Assembly (NCBI GenBank): GCA_002362175.1
Contig: DETU01000110.1
Coordinates: forward strand, 1 to 15,460
Reading direction: 5' to 3'
Origin: Ruminococcus sp. UBA3280
GTDB lineage: Bacteria > Bacillota > Clostridia > Oscillospirales > Ruminococcaceae
DNA: 15,460 nt
Below the pieces are notes generated by a model. It saw only the letters and a program-made list of their open reading frames with translations. It was not told where the DNA came from and did not search any database. The translations under genes and the position numbers were made by a program. Positions 6,771 through 14,118 of the stretch are shown in pieces. How positions within the stretch are numbered: the stretch's first letter is position 1; each line of letters starts with the position of its first letter.

Positions 6771-7937
6771 TTACATAAATATCAATGCAACTGTATATAT
6801 TAACTGCAATAAAACCGCAGATACAAAAATCACAGAATTTTTTGCTATTAATATTCCTCTCCTGCTTTGTTCAGGAGTAGATGACGGAATCTTATCTTTC
6901 CCCCTGAAAAGACAAAGCATAAAGAATCCTGATATTGCCATTACAAGTATTAAGCACTCCGCTACTATAATACCGTTCAGCCCAAAATAACTTTCAACAT
7001 AAGAAACAATACCTGACATTGTATTGATGAATATATGTACAATTACCGAAGGTATAACTGAATTATGCTTTAATGTTATGTGTGCAAGGAAAATGCCGAG
7101 AAGAAAGGCAAGTACAAACTGCGGAATATTATGATGTCCCAAACCAAAGAAAAATGCCGTTGCAAAAACCGCAAACCTCTGATTTGCTCTTGAAAATACC
7201 CTTAAAAGCATACCTCTGAAAAATATTTCTTCTGTAATCGGTGCTATAACACACTGATAAATCATCATAACCGCAAATCCTGTGCCCGTTACCGCTACAC
7301 CGTCCATATCCATGACATTGGTTGAATAACCATAATGTGAAAAAATATTTTCTACTCCCGCAGAAGCAAATATAGATACAGTCCAAAGAAATCCCGCTAT
7401 AAGACAATACTGCAGTGATTTTCCGAAACTGAAATCACGTGTCCGTACAAGCTGTGTTTTCGGGATATTTGCCATTTTAAGACCAATAAACGCAAAAAGG
7501 ATATTTGATAATATAAATACAAGCATATTCAGTCCTGCGAGTATTGAGGAACTTTCCATATAAGAGTCTATTAAATCTTCACCTGCTCCGCTGTTTTGGG
7601 ACTTCAGAACCATTTTCAGTACAAGCATGACAATCCACATCAATATATTGCTTACGAAAAAATGTCCCATTACACACCAACCGCCTATTGAATAGAAACG
7701 CTTTATTTTACGGCGTTCATCGGGAGCAGGGTCAAGCGGTACATTACAATCGGGAGCGTCAAGTTCGGGCATTATATCGGAATAGTCACCGCTGAAATCG
7801 GGGTAATCGGTCGGATTATTAAAAGGATTAAGCTTGTCGGGCATTTCTTTCTGCCGTTCTGTTTCAATCTGCCTGTTAAGTCTGCGTATCTCACGGTTAA
7901 GGGAAGATATTTCCGCCCTGTAATATTCTTCATTCAT
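6771..7937 (-). CDS. CPBP family intramembrane metalloprotease
   Basis: A polytopic membrane protein of the Abi/CaaX-protease (CPBP) family. Residues 1-30 are a short coiled coil, 35-75 a Pro/Asp-rich linker, then about eight or nine hydrophobic segments. The signature motifs are EEIFFRG (catalytic Glu pair near 236-237), FGLGHH (His near 268-269) and VHIFINT (His near 301). Activity is plausible because all three motifs are intact. The start is placed at the ATG at 7937: AGAGGTGG lies 7 nt upstream, whereas the in-frame ATG at 7955 would place this ribosome binding site inside the gene. It is last in the long - strand operon, 50 nt after a lipoprotein gene, and stops just before the shared terminator. 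The substrate is unknown; family members act in prenyl-protein processing, bacteriocin immunity or regulated proteolysis. Confidence 0.88.
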   Translation of the reverse strand: MNEEYYRAEISSLNREIRRLNRQIETERQKEMPDKLNPFNNPTDYPDFSGDYSDIMPELDAPDCNVPLDPAPDERRKIKRFYSIGGWCVMGHFFVSNILMWIVMLVLKMVLKSQNSGAGEDLIDSYMESSSILAGLNMLVFILSNILFAFIGLKMANIPKTQLVRTRDFSFGKSLQYCLIAGFLWTVSIFASAGVENIFSHYGYSTNVMDMDGVAVTGTGFAVMMIYQCVIAPITEEIFFRGMLLRVFSRANQRFAVFATAFFFGLGHHNIPQFVLAFLLGIFLAHITLKHNSVIPSVIVHIFINTMSGIVSYVESYFGLNGIIVAECLILVMAISGFFMLCLFRGKDKIPSSTPEQSRRGILIAKNSVIFVSAVLLQLIYTVALIFM

Positions 7938-7987
7938 GTCTGTTCCACCTCTCATTTTCTGACGTTTATTTTTTTGTCATGATGTTT

Positions 7988-8641
7988 TTATTCTACCCAG
8001 CCTTTAAGTTCCTCATAAACTTCATCAAAGGTCATATCTTCAAATTCACCCGACGGATAAATACCGACCATATCGTCTGACGGTTTTTTTACTGCCGTAT
8101 ACTGACAATAACCGTCTTTAATATAGATTATATAGTCATAATCATCAATATCATTAACAAAAGATTTAACACTCTCAGCAAAATCGAAATCCGCACCTGC
8201 ATTTTCAGGATTATTGTTAATATCCTTACTGCTGTCAGAACATATAACAGCCCTCTCCGTATAATATATATCTTCTTCGTCCATTTCAACAATGGCGGAA
8301 TTAGCGGCTTTTATCAGAGTTGAAGCCACTGAATCAAGTGCGTTTTTTTCTGTTTCGTCTGCAAGTTCACGGATATAAATAAGGCTTTCGTCCTTGTTGA
8401 TAATTTCAAAATCACTTTCTTTACCGTCAATTTCAACGGTATCCTTGTCAATGACCTCATATTTGCTTCTTTCACCGTCAATTCTCACTATTCCGTCATC
8501 ACTGAATTTTACTGTAACATGAAGTGCTTCACCGTCCGCATTGCATAACTCCCATCTTCCCTCAAGATTCGGTTTACCGCACGACGTAAACACGGACGCA
8601 GACATTGCACACAGCAGACAAACTGCTATAAATCTTTTCAT
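7988..8641 (-). CDS. Lipoprotein of unknown function, paralogue of the one at 10433-11146
   Basis: The signal peptide (residues 1-20) ends in a lipobox, FTSC, so Cys21 should be lipidated and the protein anchored outside the membrane. The mature N-terminal half (about 24-90) is beta-rich, opening LEGRWELCNADGEAL and containing KYEVIDKDTVEIDG. This suggests a small lipocalin-like or open-barrel fold. The C-terminal half starts with a helix near 100-120, followed by alternating strands with CSDSS and DDYDYIIYIKDGYC. The same block order appears in the second lipoprotein of this operon, so they are paralogues. The C-terminal half vaguely recalls pilin-like modules of ruminococcal surface proteins; that is a weak guess. 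The protein is strongly acidic. AAAGGAG stands ahead of the ATG, 21 nt after rlmH. Confidence 0.82.
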   Translation of the reverse strand: MKRFIAVCLLCAMSASVFTSCGKPNLEGRWELCNADGEALHVTVKFSDDGIVRIDGERSKYEVIDKDTVEIDGKESDFEIINKDESLIYIRELADETEKNALDSVASTLIKAANSAIVEMDEEDIYYTERAVICSDSSKDINNNPENAGADFDFAESVKSFVNDIDDYDYIIYIKDGYCQYTAVKKPSDDMVGIYPSGEFEDMTFDEVYEELKGWVE

Positions 8642-8662
8642 TTACTACTCCTTTATAATATT

Positions 8663-9136
8663 TTATTTATGATATTTTCCGCCCTCTGCAATCTGAAACG
8701 CCCTGTAAATCTGTTCCAGCAACATGACTCTTGCAAGCTGGTGCGGAAAGGTCATATCCGACATTGAAAGTTTAAAATTACCCATTGTTTTTATTTCAGG
8801 AGCAAGTCCGAAAGAACTTCCGATTATAAAAGTAACTGTGCTGAAACCGTTCACACCTGCGGACGATATTTTTTCCGAAAACTTAACGCTTGTGAGTTGT
8901 TTTCCCTCAATACACATCGGTATTATCATACCTTTTGCATATTTCTTTATATTTACCGCTTCTTTCTGCAATGCCGAATTTATTTCTCTTTCGGACGGAT
9001 TATCACTTAACCTACATTCATCAAGTTCATGAAGTTCAAAGGTACAATATCTTGAAAGCCTCTTTATATACTCCGCACAGGCACTGCGAAGATAGTCCTC
9101 TTTGAGTTTTCCTATAACTATAAGATTTATCGTCAT
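8663..9136 (-). CDS. rlmH: 23S rRNA pseudouridine-1915 N3-methyltransferase RlmH
   Basis: Methylates pseudouridine 1915 in helix 69 of 23S rRNA on assembled 70S ribosomes, using AdoMet. It has the SPOUT trefoil-knot layout: MTINLIVIGKLKEDY at the start, the knot segment FIIGSSFGL near 103-111, and the C-terminal knot LSMSDMTFPHQLARVMLLEQIYRA ending in YHK. At 157 residues it is the usual length. The usual IGG of the cofactor loop reads IGS here, a mild variation. The start ATG overlaps the stop of the upstream walJ-like gene in a TGATG junction, so translation is probably coupled, with a GGAGGGG ribosome binding site inside the walJ end. The walJ-rlmH neighbourhood is conserved in Firmicutes, supporting both calls. 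Confidence 0.95.
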   Translation of the reverse strand: MTINLIVIGKLKEDYLRSACAEYIKRLSRYCTFELHELDECRLSDNPSEREINSALQKEAVNIKKYAKGMIIPMCIEGKQLTSVKFSEKISSAGVNGFSTVTFIIGSSFGLAPEIKTMGNFKLSMSDMTFPHQLARVMLLEQIYRAFQIAEGGKYHK

Positions 9137-9918
9137 CAGAAAATCACCGCCCCTCCCTTTGTTTCAACAGGTGCAACACCCATTAAATAATCTTTGTTGC
9201 GTTTATACTTTGAAAGATTTTTCTGTACAGTTGAATCGGCAATATACGGCGTATTGTTATCCTGACTGAGATGACCCAAAAGAAAATAAACCGTTCCACG
9301 TTCAATAAGCTTTCCTACCTGTAAAGCACAGTCGTCATTTGAAAGATGACCATTCATTGAAAGTATACGCTCTTTCAGATAAAGAGGATAATTTCCCGTT
9401 CGCAACATATTCTCATCATAATTTGCCTCTATCAGAACCATTCGGCAACCTGTAAAAGCCTTGTCGGCTTCTGGGGTTATGTAGCCTGTATCAGTACATA
9501 TGGCACAATATTTATCGTCGGCTGTATGTATTCTGTAACCGCAAGGCTGTACTGCATCATGCGAAACATCAAAACCCGTAATTTCCATATCTGCACAGGC
9601 TATACTTCCTTTCATTTCAATTACGGGCGACTGCGGTGAAATTTTATCTTCATCACAGAGTTTCTGCAATGTTTTCTTTTTACCGTAAACTGTAGCACCT
9701 GTTTTTTTAGTAAGCATTTTAAGACCTGCAACGTGGTCATTGTGTTCGTGCGTTATAAAAACCGCCTGTATGGCTTTAAGCGGTATCCTGTTTATTTCAA
9801 GTGCGGAGGAAAGTTTTCTGTAGCTCACTCCGCAGTCTATAAGTATTCCGCCCTTTTCAGTCCCTATAAAATGGGCGTTGCCCTTGCTTGAACTGAAAAG
9901 CGGGTATATTCTTGCCAT
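9136..9918 (-). CDS. walJ: MBL-fold metallohydrolase of the WalJ/YycJ family
   Basis: A metallo-beta-lactamase-fold hydrolase. The metal-binding motif HEHNDH (His57, His59, Asp61, His62) lies in FITHEHNDHVAG, and the opening FSSSKGNAHFIGTEKGGILIDCG is typical of YycJ/WalJ. Further histidines at SHD and GHLS probably complete the two-metal site. B. subtilis YycJ is linked to cell-division/replication coordination and DNA repair exonuclease activity, but its exact substrate is not settled. Here the walRK sensor genes are absent and only the walJ-rlmH part of that cluster remains. An AGAGG ribosome binding site overlaps the end of the GNAT gene, whose stop lies one base before this start, indicating tight co-translation. 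The symbol is by family resemblance and context. Confidence 0.88.
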   Translation of the reverse strand: MARIYPLFSSSKGNAHFIGTEKGGILIDCGVSYRKLSSALEINRIPLKAIQAVFITHEHNDHVAGLKMLTKKTGATVYGKKKTLQKLCDEDKISPQSPVIEMKGSIACADMEITGFDVSHDAVQPCGYRIHTADDKYCAICTDTGYITPEADKAFTGCRMVLIEANYDENMLRTGNYPLYLKERILSMNGHLSNDDCALQVGKLIERGTVYFLLGHLSQDNNTPYIADSTVQKNLSKYKRNKDYLMGVAPVETKGGAVIF

Positions 9919-9919
9919 T

Positions 9920-10414
9920 TCAAACCTCTTTCCTGTTTACAATGTATTCCATAGCAAAATATTCATGCCCGAACATACTGCACTTCCCTGAAAAATCAAA
10001 ATCAAGACTTCTGTATGTTTCAACAGCAGGAATATTACTTTTCACAACAAAAAGATGAACGGATTTACAGCCGTTTTCTGCCAGCACGTTGATAAAATTT
10101 CCAACCATTATACGTGCGTATCCTTTTCCCTGATATTCGGGAGCAATCACTATTCTTGATATTTCACACTGTGTACCGTCATTGATTTTCCAAAAATCAC
10201 TATTTTCAAAATCGCTTTCCGATTCCACAGAACAAGCACCGATTATAATATTGTTATCCTCAAATACATAAAGATTTCCGTTTCTGAAATCTTGCACGAC
10301 ATTCTGAATTGTCGGATAATCTTCCGTCCAAACTGAATAATTCATACCTATTACGCTCTTGTAAATATCGGCGACAATATTAATATCAGTCTGTACTGCT
10401 TTTCTCAAATTCAT
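9920..10414 (-). CDS. GNAT family N-acetyltransferase
   Basis: A 164-residue single-domain acetyltransferase using acetyl-CoA. The diagnostic motif A is RIVIAPEYQGKGYARIMVGN near residues 93-112 (Q/R-x-x-G-x-G/A type), followed by LAENGCKSVHLFVVKSNIPAVETYRSLDF, the usual motif B region. The first 60 residues (LRKAVQTDINIVADIYKSV) are the standard opening of small-molecule GNATs. The substrate cannot be told from the sequence. GGAG lies 7 nt before the ATG; the upstream lipoprotein gene ends 18 nt before and the walJ-like gene starts 1 nt after the stop. The nearby lipoproteins and RNA genes give no clear clue to its target. Confidence 0.9.
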   Translation of the reverse strand: MNLRKAVQTDINIVADIYKSVIGMNYSVWTEDYPTIQNVVQDFRNGNLYVFEDNNIIIGACSVESESDFENSDFWKINDGTQCEISRIVIAPEYQGKGYARIMVGNFINVLAENGCKSVHLFVVKSNIPAVETYRSLDFDFSGKCSMFGHEYFAMEYIVNRKEV

Positions 10415-10432
10415 TTTTTGTCTCCATACTGT

Positions 10433-11146
10433 TTAATCCATATTCTCCGTAAGAATCTGACTTTTGTAATATTCATAGATGTCATCAAAATTCATATTAC
10501 TGATTGAATTGAACTCTGCGGGATTTATTGAACTGTCAGTATTCACAAGAAAACTATCATTACATAATCCGACAACATCATTATCTGATTTATACGTACA
10601 TACAACACCATAGCAGGCAGCTTGCTTTATAAAGAAAATATACTGATATTCGTCAATTTCACTGAAATAATTACGTATACTTTCAGTAATATCAAAGTCA
10701 CTTTCGGCATTTTCGGGAACTGCATTTATATTCCTGTTTTCGTCCGAACATATTACAGCAGGGTCACTGAAAAAAACACCTTCTGCGTCCATATCAGTCA
10801 AAACCGCATTTATTGATTTCATCAGGTTTTCAGCAGTCGAATCAAGACATCTTTTCTGTGTCCTTTCTGATATATCACTAATATAAACAAGCTTTTTATC
10901 TTTGTCTATCACTTTAAAATCAAGGTTATCGCCACTTATTTTAATGGTATCATTGTCAACGACTTCATATTCTTCGTTTATTCCGTCAATTTTCACCTGT
11001 CCGCCATTTCCGAAACTGATTTTATAGCCAAGTTGAGTGCCGTCAGATGTACATATTTCCCATAAACCGTCAAATTTCGGTTTACCGCAGGCAGTAAGCA
11101 CAAATAAAGTAAACAGACATATAAAAAAAACTGAAAATTTCTTCAT
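10433..11146 (-). CDS. Lipoprotein of unknown function, paralogue of the one at 7988-8641
   Basis: Signal peptide with lipobox LTAC (Cys20), so probably lipid-anchored on the outer face of the membrane. The mature sequence lines up colinearly with the other lipoprotein: CGKPKFDGLWEIC against CGKPNLEGRWELC, YEVVDNDTI against YEVIDKDTV, AVICSDENRNIN against AVICSDSSKDIN, and IDEYQYIFFIK against IDDYDYIIYIK. This copy has about 20 extra residues near the C-terminus, inserted before MNFDDIYE (MTFDEVYE in the other). The start is the ATG at 11146, five bases after AAGGTG; an in-frame GTG two codons earlier would overlap that ribosome binding site. It follows cysS by 12 nt. Function is unknown; a duplicated surface lipoprotein with a small beta-barrel-like N-domain is all the sequence supports. 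Confidence 0.82.
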   Translation of the reverse strand: MKKFSVFFICLFTLFVLTACGKPKFDGLWEICTSDGTQLGYKISFGNGGQVKIDGINEEYEVVDNDTIKISGDNLDFKVIDKDKKLVYISDISERTQKRCLDSTAENLMKSINAVLTDMDAEGVFFSDPAVICSDENRNINAVPENAESDFDITESIRNYFSEIDEYQYIFFIKQAACYGVVCTYKSDNDVVGLCNDSFLVNTDSSINPAEFNSISNMNFDDIYEYYKSQILTENMD

Positions 11147-11158
11147 TCCCACACCTTT

Positions 11159-12568
11159 TTATATCTTCTTTATCTCTGTACCCTGTCTTGTTTCCTTGAC
11201 TTCGTAACCGAGTTCGGCAATTTTATTTCTGATTTCGTCGGCAAGAGCAAAATTCTTTTCTTTTCGTGCATTTTTTCTCTGTTCAACAAGTTCCGCAACT
11301 TCTGACGGAATTTCCTCGTTATCTTCCTCAGCTGACTTTTCTGCGTTAGCTATGAGGTCAAGTCCGAGAACCTTATCAAATTCTGAAATAAGGGAAAGCT
11401 TTGTCACAGCGTTTGTCTTTGATTTAAGAACGTCATAAACGGAAGTAATTGCAAGAGAAGTGTTAAGGTCATTGTCAAGAGCGTCCGTAAAGTTTTTCAT
11501 AAGACGTTCATATTCGCTTTTTTCAATCTCTCCTGATTTATCAGACAAAAGCAGAGTAATTTTTTCAACGAGTTTATTGTATGAAGTTACGGCATTGTTG
11601 AGATTATCCCAGTCAAAGACAAGTGACTTTCTGTAATGAGACAACAGACAGAAATATCTGTAAACAACAGGATTATAGCCTTTTTCCTCAAGAAGTGAAA
11701 CTGTAAGAAATTCACCCTTTGACTTACTCATCTTACCGCTGTTTGTATTGAGATGATGCACATGAAACCAGTAATTGCACCACTCATGACCAAGGTAAGC
11801 TTCACTCTGTGCTATTTCGTTGGTGTGATGAGGAAAAGCGTTGTCAATTCCTCCACAGTGAATGTCAAGATATTCACCGAGATTCTTCATACTTATACAG
11901 GAACATTCAATGTGCCAGCCCGGATAACCAACACCAAAAGGACTGTCCCATTTAAGTTCCTGTGAATCAAACTTTGATTTTGTGAACCAAAGAACAAAAT
12001 CAGCCTTGTTGCGTTTGTTTTCATCTTCTTCAACACCCTCACGTACACCTACAGCAAGGTCTTCTTCTTTGAAGTCGTTGAAAACATAATATTTATCAAG
12101 TTTTGAAGTATCAAAATAAATATTTCCGCCTGCCTCGTATGCATAACCCTTTTCTATAAGAACTTCAATTACACGTATAAATTCATCTATATAGGAAGTA
12201 GCAGGAACTACAACGTCGGGGGTTTTTATATTGAGTTTTTTACAGTCACTGAAAAATGCGTCTGTGTAGAACTGTGCTATTTCCATGACCGTCTTATGTT
12301 CACGTTTTGCACCTTTCAGCATTTTGTCATCACCCGTGTCACCGTCACTTGTAAGGTGTCCAACGTCCGTTATGTTCATGACACGCTTTACATCAAGACC
12401 TGTAAAACGCAGATATTTTTCAAGAACATCCTCCATGATATAAGTACGGAGGTTGCCTATATGTGCATAGTGATATACAGTAGGTCCGCAGGTGTAGATA
12501 CTTGCCTTTCCTGCCTCATGAGGAACAAATTCCTCTTTTTTATGTGAAAGTGAATTATATAACTGCAT
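11159..12568 (-). CDS. cysS: Cysteinyl-tRNA synthetase
   Basis: Charges tRNA-Cys with cysteine in the cytosol. A class I synthetase with the HIGH-type motif HIGN (36-39) after YTCGPTVYHY, and KMSKS at 279-283. Zinc ligands are Cys27, Cys222 (in WHIECSCIS), His247 and Glu251 (in FPHHTNE), all intact. The C-terminal anticodon region runs from about 310 to 469. Length is normal. GGAG lies 9 nt before the ATG. It is the third gene behind the T-box leader whose specifier is UGC, a standard arrangement for Cys synthetases: low charged tRNA-Cys raises expression. The mini-ribonuclease III and rlmB genes that often follow cysS in Firmicutes are not here. Confidence 0.97.
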   Translation of the reverse strand: MQLYNSLSHKKEEFVPHEAGKASIYTCGPTVYHYAHIGNLRTYIMEDVLEKYLRFTGLDVKRVMNITDVGHLTSDGDTGDDKMLKGAKREHKTVMEIAQFYTDAFFSDCKKLNIKTPDVVVPATSYIDEFIRVIEVLIEKGYAYEAGGNIYFDTSKLDKYYVFNDFKEEDLAVGVREGVEEDENKRNKADFVLWFTKSKFDSQELKWDSPFGVGYPGWHIECSCISMKNLGEYLDIHCGGIDNAFPHHTNEIAQSEAYLGHEWCNYWFHVHHLNTNSGKMSKSKGEFLTVSLLEEKGYNPVVYRYFCLLSHYRKSLVFDWDNLNNAVTSYNKLVEKITLLLSDKSGEIEKSEYERLMKNFTDALDNDLNTSLAITSVYDVLKSKTNAVTKLSLISEFDKVLGLDLIANAEKSAEEDNEEIPSEVAELVEQRKNARKEKNFALADEIRNKIAELGYEVKETRQGTEIKKI

Positions 12569-12586
12569 TGTAAACTGCTCCTTTTA

Positions 12587-13105
12587 TTATAATTTCTGAT
12601 ACCTCTCAAGTATCTCTTTTTCATTTTTAAAGAGATTGAAATTTCTGTCCTTTTCGGCTTCCTGTGCAGCAAAAGCCGCAAGCCGTCTGTCATCGGTAAG
12701 AAGTCCGCCTGCCTGATAGGCAAGCTGTTCATACCAGTCCCAAGAATACCGGTCATCAGGAAAACCGTGAGGGAACTCTATTTCCGATATAGTTCCCATA
12801 AAACTGCTTTTTACACCTTTTGCCGTAAAGAACTTATTATCAAATGAAATAACTATCTCAATATCATTATATTCAGACGTATCGTCAAAAAAACGACCGC
12901 TGTGAAAACTGCTCCATTCAAGCAAAGAGGCACGTATTCTCCTCGTTTTGTCCGCAACACCATAACTTATCGTCATTCTTTCGGGTGGCATTGCAAGTTC
13001 CTCTCTGTCCATTTTCAAATCATATTGCAAATAGTCAATAATTCCGTCAATCTGTCTTTCTCTGAAACGTATGTATTCAAGTCCGAAATTAAAATATACA
13101 GACAT
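12587..13105 (-). CDS. Hypothetical protein between cysE and cysS
   Basis: I do not recognise this 172-residue protein. It has no signal peptide or membrane segment and should be cytosolic. It is rich in aromatic and charged residues (SVYFNFGLEYIRFRERQ at the start, PDDRYSWDWYEQLAYQAGG near 120-138). It ends in a charged, probably helical tail (AAFAAQEAEKDRNFNLFKNE). The middle, about 80-115, alternates hydrophobic and polar residues in a strand-like way. The ATG at 13105 is chosen because AAAGGAG lies 7 nt upstream; an in-frame TTG at 13111 is too close to that site. It sits 73 nt after cysE, behind a hairpin, and 18 nt before cysS, so it should share their T-box control. A role in cysteine use is only suggested by position. 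Confidence 0.75.
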   Translation of the reverse strand: MSVYFNFGLEYIRFRERQIDGIIDYLQYDLKMDREELAMPPERMTISYGVADKTRRIRASLLEWSSFHSGRFFDDTSEYNDIEIVISFDNKFFTAKGVKSSFMGTISEIEFPHGFPDDRYSWDWYEQLAYQAGGLLTDDRRLAAFAAQEAEKDRNFNLFKNEKEILERYQKL

Positions 13106-13143
13106 CTCCAAACTCCTTTACTTTTATTCACACAATTTTATAC

Positions 13144-13173
13144 AGTGCCGACATTCTTCGGAATACCGGCACT
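13144..13173 (-). other. Intercistronic hairpin between cysE and the next gene
   Basis: Read on the - strand, AGUGCCG pairs with CGGCACU (7 bp). The stem continues through two G-U wobbles and AUUC/GAAU to a CGAA loop: 13 pairs in all. On the + strand the two wobbles become A-C mismatches, so the structure is better formed in the cysE mRNA. No U-tract follows (GUAUAAAAUU), so it is more likely an RNA stability/processing element or weak attenuator than a full terminator. Confidence 0.6.
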
Positions 13174-13178
13174 AAGTT

Positions 13179-13826
13179 TTATTTTTTCATCTCTGAAACT
13201 TCATTTTTAAGTCTTTCAAGTTCCGTATTCAGACGGCACAGTTCCTGCGAAACAGGGTCAGGAATATGAATCTGGTCAATCTCCCTGCAAACGTCCTGAC
13301 AAACTTTCCGACCGTTTCTTTTCACTACCCTCGCAGGAACACCAACCGCCGTACAGTTATCGGGTATTTCGTTAAGAACTACAGCATTAGCGGCAATTTT
13401 TACATTATTTCCTACCCTGAAAGGTCCGAGAACCTTTGCACCTGCTCCGACAAGTACATTATGTCCGAGCGTTGGGTGACGCTTGCCTTTATCCTTACCC
13501 GTACCACCGAGTGTAACTCCCTGATATAACAAGCAGTTGTCGCCTATTACAGCAGTTTCACCGATAACAACACCCATTCCGTGGTCAATAAAAAGTCCCT
13601 TGCCGATTTCTGCACCGGGGTGAATTTCAATTCCCGTTTTTTTCCTTGCACGCTGTGAAATTATACGTGCCAATGTAAACATCTTCCTTTTATAAAACCA
13701 GTGTGCTACACGGTAACTTCTTACTGCGGTAAGACTGGGATATGTCATCAATATCTCAAAAGTACTGCGTGCCGCAGGGTCACGCTCCTTTATAAGTCGG
13801 ATATCTCTCCGTATATATCTGAACAA
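13179..13826 (-). CDS. cysE: Serine O-acetyltransferase
   Basis: Makes O-acetylserine from serine and acetyl-CoA, the first step of cysteine synthesis. Residues 1-60 form the N-terminal helical part. From about 65 to 170 there is a left-handed beta-helix of hexapeptide repeats, with EIHPGAEIGKGLFIDHGMG, GETAVIG and the loop GVTLGGTGKDKGKRHP. The catalytic His is His82 in IDHG. The C-terminus (170-215) is a charged, probably helical extension (LNTELERLKNEVSEMKK) beyond the core. Length (215) is close to the short Bacillus type. The start is TTG at 13826, fixed by AAGGAGG seven bases upstream (13834-13840); no ATG lies nearby in frame. It is the first gene after the Cys T-box, which should raise its expression when tRNA-Cys is uncharged. 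Confidence 0.95.
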   Translation of the reverse strand: MFRYIRRDIRLIKERDPAARSTFEILMTYPSLTAVRSYRVAHWFYKRKMFTLARIISQRARKKTGIEIHPGAEIGKGLFIDHGMGVVIGETAVIGDNCLLYQGVTLGGTGKDKGKRHPTLGHNVLVGAGAKVLGPFRVGNNVKIAANAVVLNEIPDNCTAVGVPARVVKRNGRKVCQDVCREIDQIHIPDPVSQELCRLNTELERLKNEVSEMKK

Positions 13827-13843
13827 GTTTTTTCCTCCTTATT

Positions 13844-13885
13844 AAAAAGTAAACCCCCGGAGGCATAAAAAATCACCTCCGGAGG
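13844..13885 (-). terminator. T-box intrinsic terminator
   Basis: Read on the - strand, CCTCCGGAGG (13885-13876) pairs with CCTCCGGGGG (13863-13854) over ten positions, including one U-G wobble. The loop holds a run of U, and a U-rich tail (UUUACUUUUU) reaches 13844. The 5' arm overlaps CTCCG (13884-13880), the 3' arm of the antiterminator, so the two folds exclude each other. The cysE ribosome binding site lies immediately downstream. Confidence 0.9.
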
Positions 13886-14082
13886 CGTATATAACGCGGT
13901 TCCACTCCGATTTATAGCTTTATCCCGTAACGAAGGAAACGCTGCGGAATACTTTTGTGTTTTCCTCCGCAGAGCTGACAGACGCACTTCACTTTTTTCG
14001 TCTGCACCGTCACACCGTCCCGATACTCTCTGAAAGACTTAAAAAAAGTTACTCTGACTGCTACGCTTTTAAAAATATTGCT
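13854..14082 (-). promoter_or_regulatory. T-box riboswitch, tRNA-Cys specific
   Basis: A tRNA-sensing leader controlling cysE and the genes after it. On the - strand the Stem I distal motifs CAGAGAG and GGUGUGA are present, and ACUUUUUU pairs with AAAAAAGU to form the stem. GUGAAG is followed by the specifier UGC (13986-13984), a cysteine codon. Stem III is CTGCGGA/TCCGCAG (13972-13942). The T-box sequence TGGAACCGCG occupies 13904-13895. The antiterminator forms as CGGAG (13909-13905) with CTCCG (13884-13880) plus GCGU/ACGC. Its bulge starts UGGA, which can pair with UCCA, the acceptor end expected for tRNA-Cys with discriminator U73. Uncharged tRNA-Cys should favour the antiterminator. Specifier and bulge agree independently, so the Cys assignment is strong. 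Confidence 0.95.
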
Positions 14083-14088
14083 TATACT

Positions 14089-14118
14089 ATTATATACCAT
14101 TGCTCCGGATTTTGTCAA
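14089..14118 (-). promoter_or_regulatory. Consensus sigma-A promoter of the Cys T-box operon
   Basis: On the - strand, TTGACA (14118-14113) and TATAAT (14094-14089), both perfect, are separated by 18 bp. Transcription should start near 14082, directly before the T-box Stem I. No other promoter of similar quality was seen between here and the terminator at 6740. Confidence 0.92.

Noticed and set aside
7938..7955. Earlier ATG for the CPBP protease
   Set aside because: The AGAGGTGG ribosome binding site lies inside this stretch and is well spaced for the ATG at 7937.
13854..13885. The repeated CCTCCGGAGG-like blocks as a DNA repeat or mobile-element end
   Set aside because: They are the two arms of the T-box terminator, with a U-tract in the right place.
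13912..14118. Small - strand open frame across the T-box leader
   Set aside because: It starts in the promoter and crosses Stem I and Stem III; the base-pairing explains the sequence and the translation is not protein-like.
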